Positions 25,685 to 35,872 of a DNA stretch of 64,000 nt are shown here, piece after piece. The DNA comes from Nisaea nitritireducens (GTDB lineage: Bacteria > Pseudomonadota > Alphaproteobacteria > Thalassobaculales > Thalassobaculaceae). A program made the translations under genes and the position numbers. The number at the start of each line of letters is the position of its first letter. The stretch's first letter is position 1. The stretch covers positions 114,271-178,270 of the forward strand of contig NZ_JACZFS010000031.1 of NCBI RefSeq assembly GCF_014904795.1. The letters run 5' to 3'. Below the pieces are notes generated by a model. That model did not search any database, was not told where the DNA came from, and saw only the letters and a program-made list of their open reading frames with translations.

Positions 25685-27282
25685 AGCAGACTCCCCTGAG
25701 CCGGGTCGGGTTTCTTCGGTTTCGGCTTAGGCGCGGGTTTCGGCTCGACCGGACTTTCCGCCACCTTATTCCCACTGCCGGCAACCGAAGCAGATACTCC
25801 CCCGATCACCGCATCGCGCGCGCCGTCGCCAAAATGGATGGAAACCCCATCACCTTCCGATAGCGCCTCGGCGCGCGTGACCGGCGCGCCATCCGCATCC
25901 CGGACCAGCGCGAAACCGCGCTTCAGGGTCTGCTCGTAGGAATTGCTTTCCAGCAGGCGGCCCGCCGCATCCAGCCGTTTTCCCTGCAGGTCAACAACCC
26001 GCGCAAAGGCCTGTTCAAACTGGCTTCCGAGCCGGCCAAGATCACGATCAGCACGCGCCGTCCGCTCGGCGATGGGCTCAAGCCGCAAGCGTCCGGCGAC
26101 CGCACCGAGCTTGCTGACCGCGACCTCTCCAACCCTGCGAATCGAGGATGCCCAGCGCTGTTCCGCTACCTTGAAGCGGCTTTCCATACGGTTGAGTTCG
26201 GCCTGCGGGTCCGGAATCTTCGAGGCGAGATCGCGCATCCGGTCATTCGCCCGGGAAAGCCTGCGTTCCGCCGCCGCACCCGCGGCCTGCCAGCGATAAT
26301 CGACGGTCTGCGCCTTCGTCTCGATGATCGAGCGTGGATCGCCGAGCCCGCGCGCAAGGCCGGTAAGTCGGGTTTCCGATTCGGCGAATTTACGGCGCAG
26401 CCCGTTGAACAGCCGCGCCTCGTCCTGCATCAGCGTCGCCAGCAAATCGGCCCGTACCGGTACTGCCATCTCGGCAGCTGCCGTCGGGGTTGGCGCCCGG
26501 CGGTCGGAGGCGAAATCGATCAGAGTGGTGTCTGTCTCATGCCCGACGGCGGAGATCAGCGGGATCTCGCTCGCAGCGGCGGCGCGGACCACAATTTCCT
26601 CGTTGAAGGCCCAGAGATCCTCGAGGCTGCCGCCGCCACGAGCGACGATCAGCAAGTCCGGGCGCGGCACGGCACCGTCCGGCGCCATCCGGTTGAAGCC
26701 CTCGATCGCGGCCGCGACCTGATCCTTTGCCGTCTCACCCTGCACCAGCACCGGCCAGACCAGCACATGGCTCGGGAACCGGTCGGACAGCCTGTGCAGG
26801 ATATCCCGGATTACCGCGCCGGTCGGCGAGGTAACCACACCGATAACCTTCGGCAGAAACGGCAGCGGGCGCTTGCGGGCGGCATCGAACAGGCCTTCGG
26901 CAGCCAGTTTCTTGCGCCGGTCTTCCAGCAGCTTGAGCAGCGCGCCTTCGCCCGCCAGTTCCATCTGCTCGATCACCATCTGGTACTTGGAGCGGCCGGG
27001 GAAGGTGGTGAGCTTGCCGGTGCAAATCACCTCCATGCCTTCTTCCGGCTGGATCGAGAGCCGCTGCGCCGCGCCGCGCCAGCAGATCGCGTCGAGCACC
27101 GACTTCTCGTCCTTCAGGGTCAGGTAAAGGTGGCCTGAACCGGCGCGTGTCGGGCGGGAGATCTCACCCCGGACGCGGACATGTTCGAATGCCCCTTCGA
27201 CGGTCCGTTTGACCTGCTGGGATATCTCGCTGACGGAGAATTCGGGAATATTGCCGAGCGGCGGCGCGCTGTCGTCTTGCAT
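25681..27282 (-). CDS. xseA: Exodeoxyribonuclease VII large subunit
   Basis: The catalytic large subunit of ExoVII, which degrades single-stranded DNA. The 533-residue protein begins with an OB-fold region (FSVSEISQQVKRTVEGAFEHVRVRGEISRPTRAGSGHLYLTLKD), then the core VIGVVTSPTGAVIRDILHRLSDRFP, DLLIVARGGGSLEDLWAFNEE, ISAVGHETDTTLIDFASDRRAPTPTAAAE. A long coiled-coil follows. The end is a Pro/Lys-rich tail (VEPKPAPKPKPKKPDP). The small subunit xseB is not nearby. It is divergent from purD across about 50 bases and heads a unit with the M23 gene. Confidence 0.96.
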   Translation of the reverse strand: MQDDSAPPLGNIPEFSVSEISQQVKRTVEGAFEHVRVRGEISRPTRAGSGHLYLTLKDEKSVLDAICWRGAAQRLSIQPEEGMEVICTGKLTTFPGRSKYQMVIEQMELAGEGALLKLLEDRRKKLAAEGLFDAARKRPLPFLPKVIGVVTSPTGAVIRDILHRLSDRFPSHVLVWPVLVQGETAKDQVAAAIEGFNRMAPDGAVPRPDLLIVARGGGSLEDLWAFNEEIVVRAAAASEIPLISAVGHETDTTLIDFASDRRAPTPTAAAEMAVPVRADLLATLMQDEARLFNGLRRKFAESETRLTGLARGLGDPRSIIETKAQTVDYRWQAAGAAAERRLSRANDRMRDLASKIPDPQAELNRMESRFKVAEQRWASSIRRVGEVAVSKLGAVAGRLRLEPIAERTARADRDLGRLGSQFEQAFARVVDLQGKRLDAAGRLLESNSYEQTLKRGFALVRDADGAPVTRAEALSEGDGVSIHFGDGARDAVIGGVSASVAGSGNKVAESPVEPKPAPKPKPKKPDPAQGSLL

Positions 27283-27333
27283 GTGGGGAATTTATGCTAC
27301 AAGGCCGCCGAGTGAAAGCATGGGAACAGGAAA

Positions 27334-28623
27334 ATGAAGATATTGGTCGTCGGATCGGGTGCGCGGGAACATGCCTTGTGCTGGGCCATTTCGGCCTCTC
27401 CCCTCTGCGATCAGCTTTATTGCGCGCCGGGTAATGCCGGGATCGCCACTGTTGCCGAATGCGTCGAGGTGAAAGCCGAGGATGTCGACGGTGTGGTCGC
27501 TTTCGCTAAAGAGAACGCCGTCGACTTCGTTGTCGTCGGCCCGGAAGCGCCGCTGGTCGCCGGTCTGGTCGACAAGCTGGACGAGGCCGGCATCAAGGCC
27601 TTCGGCCCGAGCGCGGCCGCGGCCCAACTCGAAGGCTCTAAGGCCTTCACCAAGGGGATCTGCGACCGGCACAACATCCCGACCGCCGCCTACGCCCGCT
27701 TCACCGATCTGGAAGCCGCGAAGGACTACGTCACGAAAATGGGCGCCCCCATCGTTGTGAAAGCGGACGGGCTTGCCGCCGGCAAGGGCGTGACCGTCGC
27801 CCAGACTGTCAATGAAGCGATCTCCGCACTTGAAGACGCCATGTCCGACAAGGCCTTCGGTGCGGCAGGTGAAGAGGTGGTGATCGAGGAATGCCTGATC
27901 GGCGAGGAAGCCAGCTTCTTCGCCCTCTGCGATGGCAAGACCGCGTTGCCGCTGGCCACTGCCCAGGACCACAAGGCGGTCGGCGATGGCGATACAGGGC
28001 CTAACACGGGCGGTATGGGTGCCTATTCGCCAGCCCCGGTGATGGATGACGCCATGGTCCAGCGGGTGATGGACGAAATCGTCCAGCCGACGGTGGACGG
28101 CATGGCGGCCGAGGGCATGCCCTTCAAGGGCGTGCTGTTCGCCGGTTTGATGATCACACAGGACGGCCCCAAGCTTATCGAACACAATGTCCGCTTCGGC
28201 GATCCCGAATGCGAAGCGCTGATGATGCGCCTGATGAGCGACATCCTGCCTGCGCTGATCGCCTCTGCGGACGGTCAGCTCGACCAGATCACCCTGCGCT
28301 GGCGCCCGGAAAGCGCGCTTTGCGTCGTGCTCGCCTCGAAGGGTTATCCCAATTCCTACGAGAAAGGCACGCTGATTGCCGAACTCGCACCGGACAGCGA
28401 CACCGTAGCCACCTTCCATGCAGGCACGGCCCGCACGGAAAAGGGCGTGCTGCTTGCCACCGGCGGGCGGGTGCTTGTGGTGACTGCGCTGGGGGAAAGC
28501 GTCACCGCCGCCCAGAGCCGCGCTTACGAGACGGTCAAAGCCATCAAATGGTCGAATGGTTTTTACCGGAACGACATCGGCTGGCGTGCCGTTGCCCGGG
28601 AATCAAGCAGTCAGAATAAGTAA
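27334..28623 (+). CDS. purD: Phosphoribosylamine-glycine ligase (GAR synthetase)
   Basis: PurD joins glycine to 5-phosphoribosylamine with ATP in the second step of purine synthesis. The 429-residue ATP-grasp enzyme opens [18 protein letters not shown] and has [82 protein letters not shown] and [20 protein letters not shown]. Length is usual. An AGGAAA site precedes the ATG. Confidence 0.97.
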   Translation: MKILVVGSGAREHALCWAISASPLCDQLYCAPGNAGIATVAECVEVKAEDVDGVVAFAKENAVDFVVVGPEAPLVAGLVDKLDEAGIKAFGPSAAAAQLEGSKAFTKGICDRHNIPTAAYARFTDLEAAKDYVTKMGAPIVVKADGLAAGKGVTVAQTVNEAISALEDAMSDKAFGAAGEEVVIEECLIGEEASFFALCDGKTALPLATAQDHKAVGDGDTGPNTGGMGAYSPAPVMDDAMVQRVMDEIVQPTVDGMAAEGMPFKGVLFAGLMITQDGPKLIEHNVRFGDPECEALMMRLMSDILPALIASADGQLDQITLRWRPESALCVVLASKGYPNSYEKGTLIAELAPDSDTVATFHAGTARTEKGVLLATGGRVLVVTALGESVTAAQSRAYETVKAIKWSNGFYRNDIGWRAVARESSSQNK

Positions 28624-28756
28624 AATTTTCTAAAAAACAGAATGAATTCTTAAATTTCATTCATTTAACTTTCACACACAAAAGGATTTAAAAACTCTCG
28701 GAATGAAATAGAAAGCGCAGTAACATCCGCTTCTTAGGTTCTTAGGGCGAATTTTA

Positions 28757-30559
28757 GTGCTTGATATGAACTCAGCAGTTGCCGCGCCTGCAACCGACGT
28801 GGAGACTTTTGAAACCTTCCCGCCAGTAGAAGACATCATTCGCGGGGTCGGACATGCGTTTCAGCCAATCGTACATCTCGACACCGGCCTGACCCATGGC
28901 TTCGAAGCCCTGCTGCGCGGCACGGACACGCTTGGATTCAAAAGCATCGCCCAGCTATTCGACCTGGCAGCCGAAAACGGGGTCGTGGAAGAGCTTGAAT
29001 CACAATTACTGACCAAAGCTCTCACGGATTTCACAAATCTTTCCTGCGCCGAAGGGCTGCATCTTTTCTTCAATATCGATGCCCGCAGTCTGCCGGAGCT
29101 TGGCCGTAACATTCCAAAGACGCTGAATGCCATGGCCGATCTCGGCCTCTCCAGCACGCAGCTTTGCCTGGAAGTCTCCGAGAAATCGGACATCTCGCAG
29201 GACAGCGCGGCCACCAAGGCCCTGCGCAGTGCCCGGGACAGGGGTATCCAGATTGCGCTGGACGATTTCGGCGAAGGCTATGCCCGGCTCCGTCTGCTGC
29301 ATGAAGAACATGCCGAATATGTGAAGTTCGACCGTTACTTCATCAACAATGTCGCCCGAGATCCGAAGAAGAAGCTGTTCGTTTCCAGCCTGATCGACAT
29401 GTTCGAGGTGCTCGGCATCCAGACCATCGCCGAGGGGGTAGAAACGGACGAGGATCTCTCCAGTTGCCGTGAACTCGGTTTCGACATGGTGCAGGGCTAT
29501 CTCGTTGCCCGCCCGACGCTGGACCATGAAAGCCTCAGCCGAAGCTACGAAAGCCTGATATCGGCCCGGCGGCGCGACCGGCGCTCCAGGACATCGGACC
29601 AGCATCTTCTACGCGAACAGATCGTCGATGTGCCGACCCTCAATATCGAAACACCGATGCAGGACGTTTTCGACGCTTTCCGCACAAATGAAAGCGCCCG
29701 CCTGTTTCCGATCCTCGATGCCAATCAGCGACCGCTCGGCATCGTCCGAGACGCCGATCTCAAGGCCTATGCCTTCTCGCCCTATGGCAAGGATCTGATC
29801 GTGAACCGCAGCTTCGGCAAGCGCCTCGGCGATTTCGTCCGTCCCTGCCCCGTCGCGGATATTCATACCCAGGCAGAGCGCATTCTGCAGATCTACAGCC
29901 ACAATGACACGCTGAACGGGGTGATCATCGTCGAGAATGCGCGCTATGCCGGCTTCCTGGACAATTCATCCCTCCTGCGGGTGCTGAACGAGAAGAACCT
30001 GATCACCGCGCGTGAGATGAATCCGCTGACAAAGCTGCCCGGCAACACCGCCATCTCGGACTTCATCGCCGATGCGCTGGCAGAGGACGATGAAACCCGG
30101 GCGCTGATACATTTCGATTTCGATAATTTCAAGCCGTTCAACGACACCTATGGCTTCCGTCAGGGCGACCGCGCACTGCTGCTCTTCGCGGAAAACATGC
30201 GACAGGTCTTCACCGGCCAGGAATTCTTCCTCGGGCATATCGGTGGCGACGATTTCTTCGTCGGCGCCCGCGGCCTGCCGGCGTCCGAGGTCAGTCGCCT
30301 GGCCTACGAGGCCCGCAGGCAATTCGCCATGGATGTGGAAAGTTTCTACGACAAGGAAGCCCGCGAGCGCGGCTCTATCGAAGCGCGCGGCCGGGATGGC
30401 AATCTGCGATCCTATCCGCTGCTGACCTGCAGCGCCGCCATGCTGGCGATCGATCCCGGCGAACATCAGTCGGATCTGGAAACCGTTCTGACGACATTCG
30501 CGGATCTGAAGAAACGGGCAAAGGAGGAAGGCGGCTTCGCCTTCCACCATATTCAGTAG
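28757..30559 (+). CDS. Cyclic-di-GMP protein with EAL, CBS pair and GGDEF-like domains
   Basis: A 600-residue cytosolic signalling protein. The EAL phosphodiesterase domain is N-terminal (about 30-270) and keeps the key residues: FEALLRG, NIDARSL, LEVSEKSD, ALDDFGEGYARL, VKFDRYF, TIAEGVET and QGYLVARP. A pair of CBS motifs (about 290-410) may sense a nucleotide. The C-terminal GGDEF domain has HFDFDNFKPFNDTYGFRQGDRALL but GGDDF in place of GGDEF. It may still bind GTP; activity is uncertain. EAL-CBS-GGDEF order occurs in other alphaproteobacteria. An AT-rich leader of about 130 bases precedes a GTG start; the ATG three codons later is possible. Confidence 0.9.
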   Translation: MLDMNSAVAAPATDVETFETFPPVEDIIRGVGHAFQPIVHLDTGLTHGFEALLRGTDTLGFKSIAQLFDLAAENGVVEELESQLLTKALTDFTNLSCAEGLHLFFNIDARSLPELGRNIPKTLNAMADLGLSSTQLCLEVSEKSDISQDSAATKALRSARDRGIQIALDDFGEGYARLRLLHEEHAEYVKFDRYFINNVARDPKKKLFVSSLIDMFEVLGIQTIAEGVETDEDLSSCRELGFDMVQGYLVARPTLDHESLSRSYESLISARRRDRRSRTSDQHLLREQIVDVPTLNIETPMQDVFDAFRTNESARLFPILDANQRPLGIVRDADLKAYAFSPYGKDLIVNRSFGKRLGDFVRPCPVADIHTQAERILQIYSHNDTLNGVIIVENARYAGFLDNSSLLRVLNEKNLITAREMNPLTKLPGNTAISDFIADALAEDDETRALIHFDFDNFKPFNDTYGFRQGDRALLLFAENMRQVFTGQEFFLGHIGGDDFFVGARGLPASEVSRLAYEARRQFAMDVESFYDKEARERGSIEARGRDGNLRSYPLLTCSAAMLAIDPGEHQSDLETVLTTFADLKKRAKEEGGFAFHHIQ

Positions 30560-30585
30560 ACCGGCTCTATCGAGCGAGCCCCGTG

Positions 30586-30603
30586 GCCTTTGACGTCAAA
30601 GGC
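30586..30603. repeat. Perfect 18-bp palindrome at a convergent gene junction
   Basis: GCCTTTGACGTCAAAGGC is its own reverse complement. It lies after the EAL-CBS-GGDEF gene and covers the stop of the small gene on the other strand. It could help end transcription from either side; there is no T run. Confidence 0.5.
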
Positions 30604-30871
30604 TGCTCGGCGGCTTTCCGTAGACTTTCTCGAATGCGACTTTGAGCTCCTCGGTCTCCTCTTCGGTGAGCTCGACCATCTCGTCGACGAAGTCTTTCTG
30701 CTCCTTGAGGGAGCGCTCGCACATTGAATGGAAGATATCCATCAGGACGCGAAAAGCGCTGAAGCGCGGATTTCCAACCGGGTCGGAACGGATTTCAAAC
30801 ACCGAGATAATACCGCCCATCTTGCGGACCATATGGTCCAGTTCAGCGGCTCTGCCCTTGTCAATTGCCAC
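30596..30871 (-). CDS. Small conserved hypothetical protein, 91 residues
   Basis: A cytosolic, acidic helical protein: MAIDKGRAAELDHMVRKMGGIISVFEIRSDPVG, then RFSAFRVLMDIFHSMCERSLKEQ and an acidic EEETEELKVAFEKVYGKPPSSL end. No known domain could be recognised. It lies between two cyclic-di-GMP genes, but nothing links it to that pathway. Confidence 0.6.
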   Translation of the reverse strand: MAIDKGRAAELDHMVRKMGGIISVFEIRSDPVGNPRFSAFRVLMDIFHSMCERSLKEQKDFVDEMVELTEEETEELKVAFEKVYGKPPSSL

Positions 30872-30991
30872 GGTGGTTTCCCCTTAAAGCCGTTCAAACA
30901 TTTTATTAAAGATACAAGCGCGCCATCATACCCTGCACGCATGATGCGGCAATCTCATTCCCCTTTTGCCCGGGAATACACTGCGCCGCAG

Positions 30992-31849
30992 TCAGACGAG
31001 CTCGGCGGTCCAGACCACCACCTGGTTTCGCCCCCCGTTCTTGGCCTCATACAGCGCCCGGTCGGCGCGCTCCATGATGTCCTTCAGACTGCGCCGGGGC
31101 ACGAGTTGCGCCACGCCGAACGACACGGTGATGGAAAGCGGGTCACCGGTATCGATCGAGATCGGTGTTTCGGAGATCGTATTGCGAACCCGGTCGAGGA
31201 CCCGGCGCGCATCTTCCGGTCCCGAATCCGGCAGGCAGATCAGGAATTCCTCACCGCCGAACCGATAAATCGAATCGTACGGCCTGAGCGTGTCCTCAAT
31301 GATCCGTGTCACGCGGGCAAGGACCCGGTCGCCAGCCTGATGCCCATAGGTATCGTTGACCGACTTGAACTTGTCGATATCGGCAATGGCAATGGAACAG
31401 GGACGCCCGCTACGGCGCATCCGCTGCTGCTCGCGCATCAGCTCCCGCTCCATTGTGCTGCGGGTATTGGTGCCGGTCAGCGGATCGAGATCGGAAAGCG
31501 CCGCCCGGAATGCCCGGGCCATGCGTCCTGCCTGTTCGTTGAAACTGTCGATCTTGTGCAGCAGCGCGTCATATTCCTCGGCCGGGATCTTGTCTTCTTT
31601 CCATCCCCGCACCGCGAGGATCGCGGCATGTGCGTAAAGCCCCTGATGCATGTCAACGAGCATGGCAAAAGCGGGCTGAGAGAAGATGTCGTCGTCCCGG
31701 TTTGTGGAGTACCAGCGGCCGAAGCGGCTCATCCGGTGCGCATCCTCCGTCACCACTTCCGGATCGGGTCTCAACCGGCAGACCAAAGCCCGGTGAAAGA
31801 GCGCGAGCCATTGCCGCGTCTCCTCGACGGCGGCCTCAAGCTCACGCAC
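30992..31849 (-). CDS. Diguanylate cyclase with DgcZ-like N-terminal domain
   Basis: The C-terminal GGDEF domain makes cyclic di-GMP. It has DIDKFKSVNDTYGHQAGDRVL and the active RFGGEEFLICL (GGEEF). The N-terminal 120 residues align with the CZB zinc-binding domain of E. coli DgcZ (QWL...FH...R, then FGRWY, then MHQGLYAH). Three of the four zinc ligands appear replaced: Thr for the first His, Ser for the Cys, Tyr for the last His. No I-site RxxD is obvious right before the GGEEF. The start is taken as a GTG after GAGGAG; an earlier non-ATG start cannot be ruled out, as the frame is open for 25 more codons. Confidence 0.88.
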   Translation of the reverse strand: MRELEAAVEETRQWLALFHRALVCRLRPDPEVVTEDAHRMSRFGRWYSTNRDDDIFSQPAFAMLVDMHQGLYAHAAILAVRGWKEDKIPAEEYDALLHKIDSFNEQAGRMARAFRAALSDLDPLTGTNTRSTMERELMREQQRMRRSGRPCSIAIADIDKFKSVNDTYGHQAGDRVLARVTRIIEDTLRPYDSIYRFGGEEFLICLPDSGPEDARRVLDRVRNTISETPISIDTGDPLSITVSFGVAQLVPRRSLKDIMERADRALYEAKNGGRNQVVVWTAELV

Positions 31850-32033
31850 GATCTCCTCAAGCTGTCGCCGGGACAGTGCGGAGTCCGGCGCCTGCTGTTG
31901 CGCGGAATTATCCTGAGCCGAGATCGTCCTGTTCCCTTGTTATGGTCTGCCGACCCCATGCCCCGGTCAGAGCCTATCGGCTCTGCCGCGCGCAACCAAG
32001 CTCAATGAGCGATTTCACTGGCCGAACTGACGC

Positions 32034-33992
32034 TCAGTCAACCAGCTCCGGGCGATTTTCGAACAGGCTCAGCGCTTCCGGGTTGGCCAGCGCCTCGACA
32101 TTCTTCACCGGACGGCCATGCACCACGTTACGCACGGCCAGCTCGACGATTTTGCCGCTCTTGGTGCGCGGGATATCGGCGACGGCGATGATCTTGGCCG
32201 GCACGTGGCGCGGGGACGCGCCCTTGCGCACCGTGTCCTTGATCTTCTTGGTCAGCGCATCATCCAGCGTGACTCCCTCGGCCATACGGATGAACAACAC
32301 AACGCGGACATCGTCGTCCCAGTCCTGCCCGATAACGAGCCCTTCCAGGACTTCCGGCAGCTTCTCGACCTGACGGTAGATCTCCGCCGTGCCGATGCGC
32401 ACACCGCCCGGATTGAGCACCGCATCGGAGCGGCCATAGATCACCATGCCGCCGCGCGTTGTCAGTTCCACATAATCGCCGTGGCACCAGATATTGTCGT
32501 AGCTCTCGAAATAGGCGCCCCGGTACTTGGAGCCGTCCTCATCGTTCCAGAACATGATCGGCATGCAGGGGAACGGACGGGTGCAGACCAGCTCGCCCTT
32601 CTCTCCGACCACCGGCTTGCCGTCATCGTCGAACACATTGACTGCGAGGCCGAGACCGCGCGTCTGGATCTCGCCGCGCCAGACCGGGCCGACCGGATTG
32701 CCGAGCACGAAGCAGGAAACAATATCCGTGCCGCCCGAAATCGAGGAGAGCTGGATATCGGACTTGATCGACCGGTAGACATAATCGAAGCCTTCCGGCA
32801 CCAGCGGCGAGCCGGTCGAGGTCATCGCCCGGACGGTCGAGAGATCGTGCGTGTCCTTCGGCTGCAACCCGCCCTTGTTCAAGGCATCGATATATTTCGC
32901 CGAGGTGCCGAACAGGGTCATCTTCTCCGCATCGGCATAGTCGAACAGGATATTGCCGTCCGGATGGAACGGATTGCCGTCATAGAGCAGCAGCGTCGCC
33001 TCCGACGCGAGGCCGCTGATCAGCCAGTTCCACATCATCCAGCCGCAAGTGGTGAAATAGAAGACCCGGTCATCCTTCTTCACGTCGCTATGAAGCTGAT
33101 GCTCCTTCAGGTGCTGGATCAGCGTGCCGCCGATACCATGCACGATACATTTCGGCACGCCCGTGGTGCCGGAGGAAAACATGATATAGAGCGGCTCGTT
33201 GAAGCCCATACGGGTGAAAGCAATGTCGCCCGCCTGATAGACGCCGGTGAAATCCCCATAGCTGACCGCGCCCTTGACCTCGCCTATTGGCGGCTCGTCG
33301 CGGGTGTAAGGCACGATGACCGTCTTCTTCACCGTCGGCAGCTCGGCCAGAATGCCTGTTACCTTATCCAGCGTGTCGAAGCTCTTGCCGCCGTAATAGT
33401 AGCCCTCAACGGCAACGAAGACCGTCGGCTCGATCTGGCCGAACCGGTCCAGTACCCCGCGAATGCCAAAATCGGGAGAGCAGGAGGACCAGACAGCACC
33501 GAGGCTGGCCGTCGCCAGCGTGGCGATGATGGTCTCCGGCATGTTCGGCATGAAAGCCGCGACCCGGTCGCCCGGGCCGACACCCTCGGCTTTCAGGGCC
33601 TGGGCGAACTTGGAGACCTCGTCATAAAGCTGGGAGAAGCTCATCCGGCGCTTCACCTTGTCCTCGCCCCAGAACACGATGGCGTCGGCATTGTCGCGCC
33701 GGCGCAGCAGGTTTTCCGCGAAGTTTACCTTCGCATCGGGGAAGAAAGCGGCGCCCGGCATCTTGTCGCCATCCTTCAGGATGGTGCCGCCTTTCTCGCC
33801 GATGATGCCGGTGAAATCCCAGACAGCGTCCCAGAAGCTTTCCAGCTCCGTCACCGACCAGTCGTAGAGACTGTCGTAATCCGTCAGACCGGCACTGCGC
33901 TCGCGATTCACGAAATCAATAAAACGGGTGATGTTCGCATCTGCGATCCGCTCGGCACTCGGTTTCCAGAGCGGTGTGATTTCTGTCGTCAT
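32034..33992 (-). CDS. aacS: Acetoacetyl-CoA synthetase
   Basis: An adenylate-forming enzyme that makes acetoacetyl-CoA from acetoacetate, ATP and CoA, often linked to PHB or ketone-body use. The 652-residue protein has the family N-terminus ([22 protein letters not shown]), the P-loop [51 protein letters not shown] and [24 protein letters not shown], and the C-terminal catalytic lysine in [12 protein letters not shown]. An ATG 26 codons upstream was rejected because 33992 gives the family start and length. No PHB genes are nearby. Confidence 0.95.
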   Translation of the reverse strand: MTTEITPLWKPSAERIADANITRFIDFVNRERSAGLTDYDSLYDWSVTELESFWDAVWDFTGIIGEKGGTILKDGDKMPGAAFFPDAKVNFAENLLRRRDNADAIVFWGEDKVKRRMSFSQLYDEVSKFAQALKAEGVGPGDRVAAFMPNMPETIIATLATASLGAVWSSCSPDFGIRGVLDRFGQIEPTVFVAVEGYYYGGKSFDTLDKVTGILAELPTVKKTVIVPYTRDEPPIGEVKGAVSYGDFTGVYQAGDIAFTRMGFNEPLYIMFSSGTTGVPKCIVHGIGGTLIQHLKEHQLHSDVKKDDRVFYFTTCGWMMWNWLISGLASEATLLLYDGNPFHPDGNILFDYADAEKMTLFGTSAKYIDALNKGGLQPKDTHDLSTVRAMTSTGSPLVPEGFDYVYRSIKSDIQLSSISGGTDIVSCFVLGNPVGPVWRGEIQTRGLGLAVNVFDDDGKPVVGEKGELVCTRPFPCMPIMFWNDEDGSKYRGAYFESYDNIWCHGDYVELTTRGGMVIYGRSDAVLNPGGVRIGTAEIYRQVEKLPEVLEGLVIGQDWDDDVRVVLFIRMAEGVTLDDALTKKIKDTVRKGASPRHVPAKIIAVADIPRTKSGKIVELAVRNVVHGRPVKNVEALANPEALSLFENRPELVD

Positions 33993-34100
33993 GTCTCTCG
34001 GCGTCCCCTGCTTGCCAGCGTCCCTGTTCTTCGCGCCATTCCCCGGTTGGCGTCTTATCTGTTGCTTCATCCTATAACGGCGGCTCGTGCCAGCGGCAAT

Positions 34101-34125
34101 GCTGCAATGCGCAATCGGCGCTGGT
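34101..34125. repeat. 25-bp direct repeat, left copy
   Basis: GCTGCAATGCGCAATC then GGCGCTGGT. The same 25 bases with one mismatch recur at 34798-34822. The two copies bracket the GNAT gene, and each lies upstream of a gene start. Confidence 0.75.
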
Positions 34126-34183
34126 GATCCCCTCTCCGGGCCGGGCTAGCTTGGGCATCACACACTTTTCGTGGACCGACGCT

Positions 34184-34729
34184 ATGCCAGCAACACAAAT
34201 ACCGGAGGACATCAAAATCAGGACGGCCACCGCAGAGGAGGCCGTTGAGATTGCCAATTTCCACGTGAAGATCTGGCGCGAAACCTACAAAGACATGGCG
34301 CCGGAAGAAGCGATACGCGTGCTGAATGAAGATCGCCGCCTGCCAGGCTGGATCGAAACCCTCACCTCGACCGATGTCCGGAAGAACACGCAGATTGCTC
34401 TCGCCGATGGAAAGATCGTCGGCCTGGTCAGCTACGGGCCGCCAACATCCAAAATTTTCGGCGACAGGGGGGAGATCAAGCATCTCTATGTCGACGGCAG
34501 CCAGCGCGGCCGGGGCCTCGGCGGGCATCTGCTCCGGCAGGCGTTTCAACAGATGGGAGAGCTCGACTTCGAAGGAGTTGGTCTGTCCGTCGTGCGCGAT
34601 AACATGGCGGCACGCCATTTTTACAAATCCCTCGGAGGCACGGAGCATGCCGAGTTCCGGGATCCCGGGCCGATCTGGAAATCCAGCAATATCCTTATGA
34701 TATGGCCGGCCGGAGCTGAGACACGCTGA
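34184..34729 (+). CDS. GNAT family N-acetyltransferase
   Basis: A 181-residue GNAT enzyme that should transfer an acetyl group from acetyl-CoA to an amine. It shows IRTATAEEAVEIANFHVKIWRETY, the core strand EIKHLYVDGSQRGRGLGGHLLRQAF with the acetyl-CoA-binding RGRGLGG (Q/RxxGxG/A) motif, and LSVVRDNMAARHFYKSLGG. The acceptor is unknown. The start at 34184 was preferred over an ATG 20 codons upstream. The gene sits between two short direct repeats. Confidence 0.85.
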   Translation: MPATQIPEDIKIRTATAEEAVEIANFHVKIWRETYKDMAPEEAIRVLNEDRRLPGWIETLTSTDVRKNTQIALADGKIVGLVSYGPPTSKIFGDRGEIKHLYVDGSQRGRGLGGHLLRQAFQQMGELDFEGVGLSVVRDNMAARHFYKSLGGTEHAEFRDPGPIWKSSNILMIWPAGAETR

Positions 34730-34797
34730 CGGAAAATGCGCGACCGGGCATGAACATCCGGAAGCCCCCACACCACCCCGCGTCCATGACCGACAAG

Positions 34798-34822
34798 GCT
34801 GCAATGCGCAATCAGCGCTGGT
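34798..34822. repeat. 25-bp direct repeat, right copy
   Basis: GCTGCAATGCGCAATC then AGCGCTGGT, differing from the copy at 34101-34125 at one base. It lies just upstream of the DMT transporter gene. Confidence 0.75.
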
Positions 34823-34900
34823 AGAGAACGCGGCGTGGCGTATCCTGACGCTCTTACGCTGATTATGGACATGGCGCTATCGAGCGCCTGCAGAGTCTCA

Positions 34901-35872
34901 ATGGCATTCGCCGAAACATCGCTGTCTTCCCGCTGGGCCGCCCTGTCGCCCAATACTCAGGGTGCGCTCTGGATTGTCATCTCCTGCGTGCTTTTTTCCA
35001 TCATGCAGGCGGCAGTGAAGCTGCTCGGCGCTCGGCTCGACACCTTCCAGATCGCCTTTTTCCGCTGCGCCTTCGGGCTCGCCGTGATCCTGCCCTTCAT
35101 GGTCAAGGCCGGGCCTGCCGTGTTCAGAACCAAACGCCCGCTCGCTCATTTTCTGCGTGGCTGCCTCGGCGCCGGCGCGATGGCCTGCGGCTTCTATTCC
35201 GTGACCCACATGCCACTGGCCGACGCGACGGCAATCAGCTTCGCCAAACCGCTTTTCATGATCGTGCTCGCCGTGCTGTTCCTGAACGAACAGGTCCGCT
35301 GGCGGCGCTGGTCAGCCACCGCAGTCGGTTTCGTCGGCGTGCTGATCATGGTTCGGCCCGGCTCGTCCGAGATCGGCTTTGCCGCCGGTGTCGCCCTGCT
35401 CGGCACGTTCTTCGTCGCTCTGGTCGTGGTCGTCGTGAAGAAACTGGCCGAAACGGAGTCCCCACTCACCATCCTGTTCAGCTTCGGCATCATCTCGACC
35501 TCGATCATGACCATCCCGGCCATTCTGGTCTGGCAACAGCCAACCTGGACGGAAATGGCCATGCTGCTCGCAGTCGGCACCCTCGGCTCCGCCGGTCAGG
35601 CCTGCGCTGTACGCGGCTTCAAGGTAGGAGAAGCGACGGCGGTCGTACCCTTCGACTATTCCCGGCTGATCTTCGCCGGCTTCATCGGCTACTGGCTGTT
35701 CGCCGACGTGCCCGGTATTCACACCCTTGCCGGCGCCGCCCTGATCGTCACCTCGACGCTCTATATCGCCCGCCGCGAGGCGCAACTCGGCAAGACGCCG
35801 ATGCGCAACAAGACCGATCACCATCCGGTGGTGCTGGTAGAGGAACAGCCCGCAACGGAAAAAAGTACCTAA
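34901..35872 (+). CDS. DMT superfamily permease (EamA domains)
   Basis: An inner-membrane transporter with about ten hydrophobic helices in two EamA halves. The first half begins GALWIVISCVLFSIMQAAVKLLG and includes FFRCAFGLAVILPFMV and SFAKPLFMIVLAVLFLNEQVRWRRW. The second half ends with FDYSRLIFAGFIGYWLFADVPGIHTLAGAALIVTSTLYI. Members export amino acids, metabolites or drugs; the cargo is not predictable. The start is uncertain: ATG at 34901 gives 323 residues, but GTG at 34835 and other ATGs in frame would add up to 22. It overlaps the convergent DUF3429 gene by four bases. Confidence 0.87.
   Translation: MAFAETSLSSRWAALSPNTQGALWIVISCVLFSIMQAAVKLLGARLDTFQIAFFRCAFGLAVILPFMVKAGPAVFRTKRPLAHFLRGCLGAGAMACGFYSVTHMPLADATAISFAKPLFMIVLAVLFLNEQVRWRRWSATAVGFVGVLIMVRPGSSEIGFAAGVALLGTFFVALVVVVVKKLAETESPLTILFSFGIISTSIMTIPAILVWQQPTWTEMAMLLAVGTLGSAGQACAVRGFKVGEATAVVPFDYSRLIFAGFIGYWLFADVPGIHTLAGAALIVTSTLYIARREAQLGKTPMRNKTDHHPVVLVEEQPATEKST

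Noticed and set aside
32118..34127. A 669-codon plus-strand frame opposite acetoacetyl-CoA synthetase
   Set aside because: Shadow of aacS on the other strand, with no recognisable domain.
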